Below are positions 8,666 to 16,429 of a stretch of 64,000 nt of DNA, piece after piece. The DNA is from Streptomyces goshikiensis. GTDB taxonomy: Bacteria; Actinomycetota; Actinomycetes; Streptomycetales; Streptomycetaceae. Location: assembly GCF_014650555.1 (NCBI RefSeq), contig NZ_BMVE01000017.1:62001-126000 (forward strand), written 5' to 3'. The notes below the pieces were generated by a model. It had not been told where the DNA came from and made no database searches. It worked only from the letters and a program-made list of their open reading frames with translations. The position numbers were made by a program, and so were the translations under genes. How positions within the stretch are numbered: position 1 is the stretch's first letter; every line of letters begins with the position of its first letter.

Positions 8666-8687
8666 GCTTCGCCCGAACCGGCGAAGC
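8666..8687. terminator. Inverted repeat after the permease gene
   Basis: GCTTCGCC and GGCGAAGC form an 8-bp perfect stem with loop cgaacc, 58 bases after the permease stop and 50 before the next start. It may be a weak terminator or an operator for the DUF5995 gene. Confidence 0.4.
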
Positions 8688-8737
8688 GTACGGCCAAGTT
8701 CCCCGGATCCGCGCCGGCGGCTGCGACGCTGCGTCCC

Positions 8738-9379
8738 ATGGAAGCGGTGCTCGCGCGGATGCGCGCCCTGGATCAGCGGCTCCCCCAGCGGGACGGCGTC
8801 GCCGTCTTCAACCGGGTCTACCTGACGGTGACGGAGACCCTGCACGAGCGCATCTCCCACGGGGCGTTCCCCGTGCCCCGGCGGGCGACGGCCCTCAGCG
8901 CCCGGTTCGCGGAGCACTACCTGACGGCGGTGGAGGCCGAGCGGCCGCCGGCCTGCTGGCGGCCGCTGCTCCAGTACCGCCGGCACCCCGGGGTACGGCC
9001 GCTCCAGCACGCGCTGGCCGGGATCAACGCGCACATCGGCCATGACCTGGCGCTGGCGGTGGTGGCCACGTGCCGGCACCTGGGCTGCGAACCGGCGGCG
9101 CTCGAAGCGGACTTCGACCGGGTGGGCGACACCCTGGTCTCCCTGGAGGAGCACATCCGGGAGGACCTGATGCCGGGTCCGGACCTGCTGGAGATCGCGG
9201 ACCCGCTGACGCACCTGGTCGGCTCCTGGAGCCTGGAGCGGGCCCGCGCCGGGGCCTGGGCCGCGGCCCGGCTGCTGTGGGCGCTGCGCCGCTCGCCCGA
9301 ACTCACCGCCGAGTTCACCCAGTCGCTGGACGCCGGCGTCGGCCTCGTGGGCCGCTGCCTCCTGACCCCCCGGGGCTGA
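8738..9379 (+). CDS. DUF5995 family protein
   Basis: A 213-residue protein matching the DUF5995 pattern as remembered: an N-terminal FNRVYLTVTETLHERI helix, PLLQYRRHPGVRPLQHALAGINAHIGHDL in the centre (seen as two adjacent blocks), and a His-rich, helix-rich layout with no signal peptide or membrane segment. The conserved NAHIGHDL with its His and Asp residues suggests a metal-binding helical bundle, but no function is established to my knowledge. There is no clear ribosome site before ATG 8738. Confidence 0.7.
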   Translation: MEAVLARMRALDQRLPQRDGVAVFNRVYLTVTETLHERISHGAFPVPRRATALSARFAEHYLTAVEAERPPACWRPLLQYRRHPGVRPLQHALAGINAHIGHDLALAVVATCRHLGCEPAALEADFDRVGDTLVSLEEHIREDLMPGPDLLEIADPLTHLVGSWSLERARAGAWAAARLLWALRRSPELTAEFTQSLDAGVGLVGRCLLTPRG

Positions 9380-9389
9380 GGCATTGAAA

Positions 9390-9428
9390 ACGGGCCGCCG
9401 CCGCGATGTTTGCGCGGGGGCGGCCCGT
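9390..9428. terminator. Bidirectional terminator between DUF5995 gene and davB
   Basis: The arms acgggccgcc and ggcggcccgt pair around a GC-rich loop, 10 bases after the DUF5995 stop. It is preceded by gaaaa, which gives a T-run for transcripts arriving from davB on the minus strand. It serves both convergent genes. Confidence 0.8.
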
Positions 9429-9484
9429 GGTCACGGGGCCGGAGGGACCGGTGGGGTGCCTGCGGCGGCGGTGGCTCGGGGAGG

Positions 9485-11182
9485 TCAGTCCTCCGGGAGC
9501 TCGACCGGGGCGATCTCGTCGTACACGTCGCCCGGGCCCGGGTTGGTGGAGTCGGTGGAACCGCCGAGGTGGTGCATGACGCCCCACACCGCGTTCAGGG
9601 CGGTCTGCACGGCGCCCTCGGCCCAGCCGGCCGTCCAGGAGATGTCGTCACCCGCGAGGAAGATGCCCCGCTTGTCCTCGGGCAGGCGGTCCTGCATGAA
9701 GTGGGTGAACAGACGGCGCTGGTAGCGGTAGTGACCGGGCAGGTTCGCCTTGAACGCGCCCATGAAGTAGGGCTCGTTCTCCCAGGACACGGTCACCGGG
9801 TTGCCGATGATGTGACGGCGGATGTCGACGTTCGGGTAGATCTCGCCGAGGGACTTCAGCATGACCTCCATCCGCTCGTTCGCGGACAGCGGCAGCCACT
9901 TCAGGCTGTCGTCGCACCACGTGTACGAGAGGCAGATGACGGCGGGCTGGTCCGGGCCGTTGTCCAGCAGGTACGTGCCGCGGGTCATCCGGTCCGTCAG
10001 CGTCATCGACATGACGTCGCGGCCGGTCTGCTCGTCCTTGTCCAGCCAGAACGGGCGGTCCACCGGGATGAAGAGCTTGGAGCTCTCCATGTAGTGGGTG
10101 CGCTCCATCGCCGTCCAGTGGTCGATCGGGAACAGCGAGTCGTCGCACGCGATCTTGGACAGCAGCATCCACGACTGCGCGGTGAAGATCGCCGCACGGT
10201 ACGTGCGGATGTCGCCGGAGGCGTCGGTGACCGTGATGCGGTTGCCGGCCGTGCGGTGCAGACGGGTCACCGCGGGGCGCGGGGTGCCCTCGTGCAGGGA
10301 GGACAGCGAGGTGCCCTGGGCCCAGTGGACGATCTTCTCGGGCTCGCGCTCCCACAGGCGCAGCGGCAGCTGCTGCGAGCCGCCGACGATGCCGCGGTGG
10401 TGGTCGTCCGCCTCGGTGTAGACGACGCGGAGGATCTCCAGGATGGAGTTCGGGAAGTCGGTGTCCCAGCCGCCCGTGCCGAAGCCGACCTGGCCGAAGA
10501 TCTCGCGCTTGCGGAAGGACTGGAAGGCCTCGGACTTGCAGAGGAAGCCGTAGAAGGTCTCGTCGTCGAGCTTCTCGACGAGCTTGGCCCAGATCTCCCG
10601 GATGCGCGGGACGTCCCGCTCGCGCATCGCGGTGTTCATGTCGGAGAAGTCGGCGCCCTCGTCGAGGCAGGCGTTCCACGCGTCGGCGACGTCGCGGTAG
10701 ACCTGCGGGAGGTCGGCGATCGTCTCGGCGTAGTGGGTCTCGCCCTTGAGGTCCACGACCGTCGAGGGGGTGGCCTCGGCGAGCGGGTTCGGGAAGGGCT
10801 CGGTGACCAGGCCGACCAGGTCGATGTAGTGCTGGAGCGCGGTGGAGGACGGCGGGAAGCGCATCGCGCCCATCTCCGCGGTCAGGCCCTCGGTGCCGGT
10901 GCCCTCGAAGCCGACGGTGCGCAGCCGGCCGCCGATCTGGTCCGCCTCGTAGACGACGGGCTTGAGGCCCATCTTCATCAGCTCGTAGGCGGAGATGATG
11001 CCGGACAGCCCGCCGCCGATGACGGCGACCTCGGTGCCGAGCTCGGTCGCCGGAACCTGACCCAGACCCGCCGGGTGGGCGAGGAAGTCGTCGTACGCGT
11101 ACGGGAAGTCCGGGCCGAACATGGTGATCGGCGGCTGACCGTCGCTGTGCGGGACGGCGGTGGTGGGCACCGTGGACGTCAT
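9485..11182 (-). CDS. davB: L-lysine 2-monooxygenase-like flavin amine oxidase (DavB)
   Basis: Predicted FAD enzyme of 565 residues that oxidatively decarboxylates L-lysine to 5-aminovaleramide. The FAD-binding site is EVAVIGGGLSG (GxGxxG at 56-61) followed by a Glu-ending strand (PVVYEADQIGGRLR). The N-terminal ITMFGPDFPYAYDDFLAHP and internal VGFGTGGWDTDFPNS and LTDRMTRGTYLLDNG blocks match what I recall of Pseudomonas putida DavB over nearly the whole length, much better than indole-acetamide-forming tryptophan monooxygenases. The C-terminal FLAGDDISWTAGWAEGAV is the second FAD motif. ATG 11182 follows AAGGAG. It lies 49 bases downstream of davA on the same strand, so both are probably one transcript. 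Confidence 0.85.
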   Translation of the reverse strand: MTSTVPTTAVPHSDGQPPITMFGPDFPYAYDDFLAHPAGLGQVPATELGTEVAVIGGGLSGIISAYELMKMGLKPVVYEADQIGGRLRTVGFEGTGTEGLTAEMGAMRFPPSSTALQHYIDLVGLVTEPFPNPLAEATPSTVVDLKGETHYAETIADLPQVYRDVADAWNACLDEGADFSDMNTAMRERDVPRIREIWAKLVEKLDDETFYGFLCKSEAFQSFRKREIFGQVGFGTGGWDTDFPNSILEILRVVYTEADDHHRGIVGGSQQLPLRLWEREPEKIVHWAQGTSLSSLHEGTPRPAVTRLHRTAGNRITVTDASGDIRTYRAAIFTAQSWMLLSKIACDDSLFPIDHWTAMERTHYMESSKLFIPVDRPFWLDKDEQTGRDVMSMTLTDRMTRGTYLLDNGPDQPAVICLSYTWCDDSLKWLPLSANERMEVMLKSLGEIYPNVDIRRHIIGNPVTVSWENEPYFMGAFKANLPGHYRYQRRLFTHFMQDRLPEDKRGIFLAGDDISWTAGWAEGAVQTALNAVWGVMHHLGGSTDSTNPGPGDVYDEIAPVELPED

Positions 11183-11231
11183 GGGGTACGGCTCCTTGCA
11201 GGGTGGGGCAGGGGGGAAGGCTCGGGCGGGC

Positions 11232-12032
11232 TCAGACCAGGGAGGCGTAGAGCCCGGGCCGCCGGTCGCGCAGGTAGGGGTTGGCCTCGCGGGAGGCCCG
11301 CAGCAGCTCCGGGTCGACCTCGCCGACCACCGTCTCCTCGCCGCGGCCGGCCCGGGTGCGGGTGACTCCGTCGGGGCTGGCGAGGCAGCTGAGGCCGACG
11401 AACTCGAACTCGCCCTCGGGGCCGGTGCGGTTGACGTACGCGATGTACATCTGGTTCTCGAAGGCCCGTACGGGGACCAGCTGCTCGGCGACGAACTGGA
11501 ACGGGTGCATCTGCGCCGTCGGGACCAGGAGGAGGTCGGTCCCGGCGAGCGCGTGGGCGCGGACGTTCTCGGGGAACTCCACGTCGTAGCAGATCATGAT
11601 GCCGATGCGGAGGCCGTTCAGCTCCGCCTGGACGACGGGGGTGTCGCCCGGGGTGAAGGCGTCCTGCTCGAAGCAGCCGAAGAGGTGCGTCTTGCGGTAG
11701 TTCGCGAGCGGGGCGCCGTCGGGGCCGATGAGCTGCGCCGAGTTGTACACGGCGTCGCCGGCGCGCTCCGGGTAGCCGTACAGGACGGCGATCCCGTGGC
11801 GGCGGGCGATCTCGCCGATGGCGCGGGCGGACATGCCGTCGGCCGGTTCGGCGATGCCGGGGATGTCCTGGAGGTCCAGCGCGTAGCCGGTCAGGAACAT
11901 CTCCGAGGTCACGAGGAGCCCGGCCCCGCCCCGCGCGGCACGCTCCGCCGCCTCTTCGAGCGCCTTGAGGTTCTCGGCGGTGTCGCCGAGCCGGCCGGAG
12001 CTCTGGAGGAGGGCGGTGCGCAGCGGGGGCAT
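11232..12032 (-). CDS. davA: 5-aminovaleramide amidohydrolase-like nitrilase-family enzyme (DavA)
   Basis: A cytoplasmic carbon-nitrogen hydrolase of 266 residues. The catalytic triad of the nitrilase superfamily is visible: E44 (VTSEMFLTG), K114 (NYRKTHLFG) and C148 (MICYDVEFPE). Its length matches DavA, and its partner is a DavB-like oxidase, so it should hydrolyse 5-aminovaleramide to 5-aminovalerate and ammonia. ATG 12032 follows AGAGG. A promoter and repeated motifs shared with the amino-acid permease gene lie upstream. Other omega-amides cannot be excluded as substrates. Confidence 0.83.
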   Translation of the reverse strand: MPPLRTALLQSSGRLGDTAENLKALEEAAERAARGGAGLLVTSEMFLTGYALDLQDIPGIAEPADGMSARAIGEIARRHGIAVLYGYPERAGDAVYNSAQLIGPDGAPLANYRKTHLFGCFEQDAFTPGDTPVVQAELNGLRIGIMICYDVEFPENVRAHALAGTDLLLVPTAQMHPFQFVAEQLVPVRAFENQMYIAYVNRTGPEGEFEFVGLSCLASPDGVTRTRAGRGEETVVGEVDPELLRASREANPYLRDRRPGLYASLV

Positions 12033-12080
12033 GGGCGTACCTCTGTGAGTCTGTGACAGGTGGGGTGGGTGTGTCATACG

Positions 12081-12181
12081 AAGGTACGTTTGCGCGTTCG
12101 ACCGCGACAAGCCATGACTGTTGCGCTCTGCGCATCGATTCGTTGCGTCTTCCGGACGCGGAGCGGCGATTCGTTGCGCGG
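12081..12181 (-). promoter_or_regulatory. davAB promoter and repeated TTGCGC-type boxes (probable Lrp/AsnC sites)
   Basis: On the minus strand a -35-like TTGTCG (12105-12110) and -10-like TACCTT (12081-12086) sit 18 bp apart. Upstream lies a 12-bp direct repeat, CGATTCGTTGCG (plus-strand reading) at 12136-12147 and 12167-12178, with a related TGTTGCGC at 12118-12125. The 11-mer TCGTTGCGCGG at 12171-12181 recurs exactly at 21620-21630 upstream of the amino-acid permease/Lrp operon, in the same orientation relative to its gene. Confidence 0.6.
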
Positions 12182-12199
12182 GGGCGTTTGCGCGGGGCG

Positions 12200-12835
12200 C
12201 TACGCGGGGAGCCGGAAGGCGGGGTGCGCGGCGAGACCTCGCAGGTACGAGCGTACGTGCGGGCCGGGCGCGGGCGCGGTGGCGGGGTGGCGGAGGGCGA
12301 CCCAGAGGTCGGCGTCGGCGATGGTCGGCCGGTCGCCGGGGAGGGCGTACGGGTGCGCCGCGAGCCGGTGCTCGACGGATGCCAGGGCGGCGGACCGCTC
12401 GGCGCGCGGGGCGGCGGGGTCGAGGAGCGCGCGGACGGCGTCGGCGTGGGCCGCGGGGACGGGCGGGCTCAGCTCGGGCCGGCCGGCGAGCCGGAGGGCG
12501 AGGTCGTCGAGGATGTCCGGGGTGTGATCGCTGACGACGCGGCCGCTCCAGGTGTCACAGAGGGCGGGGACGGTGAGGGAACCGGTGTGATGGTGCCGGG
12601 TGGCCTCGTAGGCGCGGCGGAGCCCGGCGTGGTCGGGGGCGTCGGGGGTGAGGGTGGTCGTGGAGACGTCGCCCTCCAGCCCGAGGAGGGCGAGGGCGAT
12701 CCGGACCCGCAGCGAATCCCGACAGCCGGCGCGGAGGTAGAGGTGGTACCGGTGCGGGGCGGGCGAGAACCCGGCCCCGATCCGCCCCCGCAACGCGGGC
12801 CCCGAACCGGTCCGGGGCAGTGACATCTGAAGCAT
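12200..12835 (-). CDS. Glutathione S-transferase-like protein
   Basis: A 211-residue protein related to GST/glutathionyl-hydroquinone reductase-type folds. The N-terminal half has YHLYLRAGCRDSLRVRIALALLGLEG, where typical enzymes have a CPWAHR active-site segment. Here it is GCRDSLR, keeping the Cys. A VPALCD stretch (thioredoxin-fold cis-Pro region) and a helical C-terminal half with DADLWVALRHP follow. The start ATG 12835 is set by AGGAGG. Streptomycetes use mycothiol rather than glutathione, so the thiol partner is uncertain. The gene stands alone, with the repeat-rich region upstream and the davA control region downstream. Confidence 0.7.
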   Translation of the reverse strand: MLQMSLPRTGSGPALRGRIGAGFSPAPHRYHLYLRAGCRDSLRVRIALALLGLEGDVSTTTLTPDAPDHAGLRRAYEATRHHHTGSLTVPALCDTWSGRVVSDHTPDILDDLALRLAGRPELSPPVPAAHADAVRALLDPAAPRAERSAALASVEHRLAAHPYALPGDRPTIADADLWVALRHPATAPAPGPHVRSYLRGLAAHPAFRLPA

Positions 12836-13087
12836 GGCTCTCCTCCTGCGTACGTATCCGTCCACGCCCGCACCCCGCGAGCGCCATGTACCCCTCCCGC
12901 CGACGGCGGGCCGTCGACCCCGCTCGCCGCGCCCCGGTGCGATGGGCGCGGCAAGCCGGGCCGACCGCGCGGCCCACGACCGCGCCCCCGACGAAGCCGC
13001 GGCCCGCCCGCGCCGCGACCGGCCCGTCGGACACCGCCCCGACACCGAGCCGGATCCCCGGCCGTGCCTGGCCTGGCCGGCCGTACC

Positions 13088-13196
13088 GGGCCGCGCCGGG
13101 CCTGGCCGGGCCGGGCCGGGCCGCGCCGGGCTGGGCCGCGCCGGGCTGGGCCGGGCCGCGCCGGGCTGGGCCGGGCCGCGCCGGGCTGGGCCGGGC
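13088..13196. repeat. Tandem GC repeat, unit about 20 bp
   Basis: The unit CGGGCTGGGCCGGGCCGCGC is present twice in full, with one copy missing five bases and flanking partial copies. The block is almost pure G and C. It lies in the gene-poor spacer and shows no sign of translation. Confidence 0.85.
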
Positions 13197-13628
13197 AGGC
13201 CGTACCTGGCCTGGCCCGACCAGCCCGGTCGCGCCCGCGCCCCGGCATACCCGGCCTCGCGGCACCGCCCGGGGCACGGAAGGCTGGGGCAGCGCCCGCG
13301 GGCGCTGGCCACCCCCTGCGGCACCGCCCGCGGACCGGGCGGCCCGGGACAGCGCCTGGGGGCGTTGCGGAGGCCGCGCGGACCGCGTACGAACCCGGCT
13401 CAGATGGCCATCCCGCCCGTGGGGCGTCGCGACACCCGCCCCGAGACCGGCGAGGGCCGCTACCCCGGCAGGCGCCGCGGGCCGGCCCGGGCGCGACTAC
13501 GCCCGGCAGCCGTTGCGGGCCGCACGGCACCCGCCCCGGCCCCTTGGCCCGGCTCGGCCTGGGCGACGGTAGCCGGACCGGCCGGAAGCAGGCCGGATCC
13601 AGGCGACGCCTCGGTACGGCCGGGCCGC

Positions 13629-13757
13629 AGAGCCGAGAACCAGGTAGCGACCTCGCGGCCGGACCAGCCCGAGCCTCATGGCGACCTCCAGGCCGAGGAC
13701 CAGGTGGCTACCACTCGGCCGGACCAGCCCGGGACCCATGGCCGAGACCGGGTGGCG
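13629..13757. repeat. Degenerate repeats of about 60 bp
   Basis: Segments beginning gccgagaaccaggtagcgacc (abbreviated: gccgag..ccaggt..c.acc), then cggccggaccagcccg, then catggc recur at about 13629 and 13689, with a third, shorter partial copy near 13740. Point differences suggest an old tandem duplication. Confidence 0.6.
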
Positions 13758-13922
13758 ACCTCGCCTCGCCAGCTCTCGGCCCGTGGCCGCCTCGGGCCGA
13801 GGGTCGGTGACGGACTCGCGGGCGGGCCGGAACGGGACTCGTGGTGGCCTTGAGGCCGGGGCGGCCCGGGGCTCGTGGCGGCCTCGGGCCGAGGGCCGGG
13901 GGCGGCCTCGGGTCGGGCCGGG

Positions 13923-14063
13923 TTAAGAGGGGGTCGGGGTGGCGCTGCAGACGCGGAGGAGGTCTATGTGCAGGCGGCGGGTGAGCCAGCAGCGGCGCAG
14001 CGGCGGTCCCGCCGCATCCCCTTCGGGGCAGTGCGGCGTACGGGCCGTACGGGCCGTGCTCAT
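13923..14063 (-). CDS. Orphan HIDL-type putative leader peptide
   Basis: A 46-residue open frame whose second half, CWLTRRLHIDLLRVCSATPTPS, is the signature of the short Streptomyces leader peptides (basic residues, H-[IV]-D-L-x-R-V, then a C-terminal Cys/Ser/Ala region) usually found just upstream of sulfur-assimilation or organosulfur genes. It resembles the leader at 14986-15102. It has Cys codons before and within the core. ATG 14063 is preceded by GGAGGG at a long spacing, so a later start is possible. On this strand no gene follows for more than 1 kb: the repeat-rich spacer comes next. The genes it once controlled may have been lost. Confidence 0.6.
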   Translation of the reverse strand: MSTARTARTPHCPEGDAAGPPLRRCWLTRRLHIDLLRVCSATPTPS

Positions 14064-14230
14064 CGGTCCGCCCCATCCCTCCGCAGCGGCCAGCGCACCG
14101 GTGGATACGCTGATCACGGCGGGCACTTGAACGCGTGGCCGCCGTCCCCCGCAGTCTCGTGGCGGCGCGCCGGGCCGTCAAGAAGGCGGTGGCGGTCGGC
14201 CGTACGCCCCGACGGAAGGAGATCCGCGCC

Positions 14231-14923
14231 ATGTCCCCCGAAGACGCAGCCCTCGACAACCCGGTCTGGGCCGCGCTGACCGGCCCGCACGCCGCCTTCG
14301 CGGAGGTGTCCGGGCGCGCCGCCCGCTACCAGGGCGACACCACCCCGTTCGCCGCGCTCGCCGACCCCGAAGACCCCCTGGCCTGGGCGGATCTGGCCGC
14401 GCTGGCCGGTCCCGGGATGCCCGTCTGGGTCACCGGGCTGCTGAAGCCGCCGCCGGGCTGGGACACCGTCGCCACCATTCCCGGCGTCCAGCTCGACGGC
14501 CGGGCCGTACGGGCCGTGGCCGCGCCGGACGCCGTCGTCCTCGGCCCCGCCGACGTGCCGGAGATGACGGAGCTGGTCGAACTGGCCAAGCCCGGCCCGT
14601 TCCTGGCGCGCACCGTCGAGCTCGGCACGTACCTCGGGATCCGGCACGAGGGACGGCTCGTCGCGATGGCCGGGGAGCGGATGCGGCCGGCCGGCTGGTC
14701 GGAGATCAGCGCCGTGTGCACCCACCCCGACCACCGCGGCCAGGGGCTGGCCGGCCGGCTGATACGCGCGGTCGCGGCCGCCGTCCGGGAGCGCGGCGAC
14801 AGCCCGTTCCTGCACGCCGCCGCGGACAACACCCGCGCCATAGCGCTGTACGAGTCGATGGGGTTCACGCTGCGCCGCCGCCCGGACTTCCTCGGGCTGC
14901 GCACGCCTGACAAGAAGCCGTAA
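14231..14923 (+). CDS. GNAT-family N-acetyltransferase
   Basis: A 230-residue cytoplasmic protein. The acetyl-CoA binding motif VCTHPDHRGQGLAGRLI lies in the C-terminal third, followed by LHAAADNTRAIALYESMGF, the typical GNAT beta-6/beta-7 segment (FR47-like). The N-terminal half is a divergent domain. ATG 14231 follows GGAAGGAG. It lies 62 bases upstream of the HIDL leader peptide and the monooxygenase operon. Some organosulfur salvage pathways begin with N-acetylation of an S-alkylcysteine, so the placement is suggestive, but the substrate is not visible. Confidence 0.85.
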   Translation: MSPEDAALDNPVWAALTGPHAAFAEVSGRAARYQGDTTPFAALADPEDPLAWADLAALAGPGMPVWVTGLLKPPPGWDTVATIPGVQLDGRAVRAVAAPDAVVLGPADVPEMTELVELAKPGPFLARTVELGTYLGIRHEGRLVAMAGERMRPAGWSEISAVCTHPDHRGQGLAGRLIRAVAAAVRERGDSPFLHAAADNTRAIALYESMGFTLRRRPDFLGLRTPDKKP

Positions 14924-14985
14924 CACGGCGTTCGTCGCCGGGCGGTAGCGTCGAGGCGAGGAACAGCGGAGGCGGAGAGGGGGCG

Positions 14986-15102
14986 GTGGTCGTGATCGCG
15001 TCGCGCGGCAGTGCCGTACGCCCCGTCCTGCACCCGGTCCGGCTGTTCTCGCGGGCGCACATCGACCTCGTACGGGTCGCCGCCTCGCTCTGTCCTTCCT
15101 GA
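14986..15102 (+). CDS. HIDL-type putative leader peptide before the monooxygenase operon
   Basis: A GTG-started frame of 38 codons with GGAGAGGGGG upstream. It ends FSRAHIDLVRVAASLCPS, matching the Streptomyces family of short leader peptides with HIDLxRV and a Cys codon near the end. The single Cys codon (15091-15093) sits just before the stop, and a stem-loop follows at 15121-15146 before the first monooxygenase start at 15181. This layout fits attenuation by cysteine supply. An alternative GTG at 14992 would shorten it by two residues. Confidence 0.75.
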   Translation: MVVIASRGSAVRPVLHPVRLFSRAHIDLVRVAASLCPS

Positions 15103-15120
15103 CCTGCTCTCGCGTCCGCG

Positions 15121-15146
15121 CCGCCGCGTCCTCCCGACGCCGGCGG
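15121..15146 (+). promoter_or_regulatory. Candidate attenuator stem-loop
   Basis: CCGCCGCGTC (15121-15130) pairs with GACGCCGGCGG (15136-15146) with one bulged base, over a five-base loop. It lies 18 bases after the leader stop and 34 before the first monooxygenase ATG. It could terminate or mask translation when the leader is fully translated. Confidence 0.5.
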
Positions 15147-15180
15147 TCCTCCACGCCTGCTCGGGAAAGGCCGCTCCGCC

Positions 15181-16410
15181 ATGCCCTCCCCCTCCCGCCC
15201 CTTCTCCCTCTCTCCCTCCCCCGCCCTGCACCTGGCCGTCGCCCTCGACGGCGCCGGCTGGCACCCGGCCGCCTGGCGCGAACCGGGCGCCGAGCCCACG
15301 CGGTTGTTCACCGCCGCCCACTGGGCGTCGCTCGTCGCCGAGGCCGAGGCCGGCCTGCTGGACTTCGTCACCTTCGAGGACTCCCTCGCCCTCCAGTCGG
15401 CGCATCCCACGGAGTCCGACGGCCGTACCGACCAGGTACGGGGCCGGCTCGACGCCGTGCTCCTCGCCGCCCGGGTGGCGCCGCTGACGCGGCACGTCGG
15501 GCTGGTGCCGAGCGTGATCGCCACGCACACCGAGCCGTTCCACGTCTCCAAGGCCGTGGCCACCCTCGACCACGTCAGCGGCGGGCGCGCCGGGCTGCGC
15601 GTCCGGATCTCCGGGCGGGCCGACGAGGCACGGCACTTCGGCCGCCGCTCGCCCGACGAGGGCCGCGCCGTGCTGCTCGACGAGGCGGCCGACCACATCG
15701 AGGTGGTCCGGCGCCTGTGGGACAGCTGGGAGGACGACGCCGAGATCCGGGACGTGGCCACCGGGCGGTTCATCGACCGCGACAAGCTCCATTACATCGG
15801 CTTCGAGGGGCGCCGCTTCAGCGTCAAGGGGCCCTCGATCACGCCGCGGCCGCCGCAGGGGCAGCCCCCGGTCAGCGCCCTCGCCGCCGACAGCGCCGCG
15901 TACCCGCTCCTCGCGCGCGCCACCGACATCGGGTACGTGACCCCGCGGGACACCGACGAGGTCCGTGTCGCCGTCGCGGGCGTCCGGGGCGCCCGGGAGG
16001 CGGCCGGCGGGGACCCCGGCCGGCCGGCGCACCTCTTCGGGGAGCTGACGGTGTTCCTCGGTGACACCCGGGCGGCCGCGGTGCGCCGGCTCCAGCGGCT
16101 GGACGCCGCGCACGGGTCGGCGTACACGAGCGACGCCGCGGTGTTCACGGGCACGCCGGTGCACCTCGCGGACCTGCTGCTGGAGTGGCGGGCGGCCGGG
16201 CTGTCCGGGTTCCGGCTGCGGCCCGGGGTGCTCGCGCACGACCTCCCGGCGATCACCCGGGGCCTGGTCCCGGAGCTCCAGCGGCGGCGCGCCTTCCGGC
16301 GGTCGTACGAGGCCTCCTCGCTGCGCGGCCTACTGGGACTCGCCCGCCCCGCCAACCGGTACGCCACGCCCGCCGCAGCCCCCGTCCCCGCCCGCGCCGC
16401 CCGCGCCTGA
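15181..16410 (+). CDS. LLM-class flavin-dependent monooxygenase (first of three)
   Basis: A 409-residue enzyme of the bacterial luciferase-like superfamily. It shows the TIM-barrel start ALHLAVALDGAGWHP, the EDSL block after strand 2, the FHVSKAVATLDHVSGGRAGLRV segment typical of the family (split here across two stretches), and LWDSWEDDAEI. The family uses reduced FMN from a partner reductase to oxygenate sulfur, amine or carbonyl substrates. ATG 15181 follows GGGAAAGG. It is the first structural gene after the HIDL leader and hairpin, with the other two monooxygenases 19 and 14 bases apart downstream. No flavin reductase is in the operon. Confidence 0.85.
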   Translation: MPSPSRPFSLSPSPALHLAVALDGAGWHPAAWREPGAEPTRLFTAAHWASLVAEAEAGLLDFVTFEDSLALQSAHPTESDGRTDQVRGRLDAVLLAARVAPLTRHVGLVPSVIATHTEPFHVSKAVATLDHVSGGRAGLRVRISGRADEARHFGRRSPDEGRAVLLDEAADHIEVVRRLWDSWEDDAEIRDVATGRFIDRDKLHYIGFEGRRFSVKGPSITPRPPQGQPPVSALAADSAAYPLLARATDIGYVTPRDTDEVRVAVAGVRGAREAAGGDPGRPAHLFGELTVFLGDTRAAAVRRLQRLDAAHGSAYTSDAAVFTGTPVHLADLLLEWRAAGLSGFRLRPGVLAHDLPAITRGLVPELQRRRAFRRSYEASSLRGLLGLARPANRYATPAAAPVPARAARA

Positions 16411-16429
16411 TCCGGAAGGACCGGTCACG

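Larger units (their letters stand above)
12836..13922. other. Gene-poor, repeat-rich 1.1-kb spacer
   Basis: No reading frame here has a ribosome site, a recognisable domain or a consistent codon bias. All six frames are open for long stretches because of extreme GC content. The region holds a tandem block of about 20 bp units (13088-13196) and degenerate repeats of about 60 bp (13629-13757), plus many CGGGCC and CCGAG runs. It separates the orphan leader peptide from the GST-like gene. It could be decayed coding DNA or repeat expansion. Confidence 0.6.

Noticed and set aside
9485..11182. Tryptophan 2-monooxygenase (auxin route)
   Set aside because: The full-length similarity pattern and the DavA-type nitrilase partner fit lysine monooxygenase better than indole-acetamide synthesis, which uses an amidase-signature hydrolase.
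13088..13196. CRISPR array
   Set aside because: Units are contiguous, GC-only, with no spacers and no cas genes nearby.
12834..13853. Long plus-strand open frame across the repeat-rich spacer
   Set aside because: The translation is an Arg/Pro/Gly-rich repeat with no domain, and the frames on both strands are equally open; extreme GC explains it.
14135..14230. N-terminal extension of the GNAT gene from an upstream ATG
   Set aside because: The extension is low-complexity and basic, and GGAAGGAG directly precedes the ATG at 14231.
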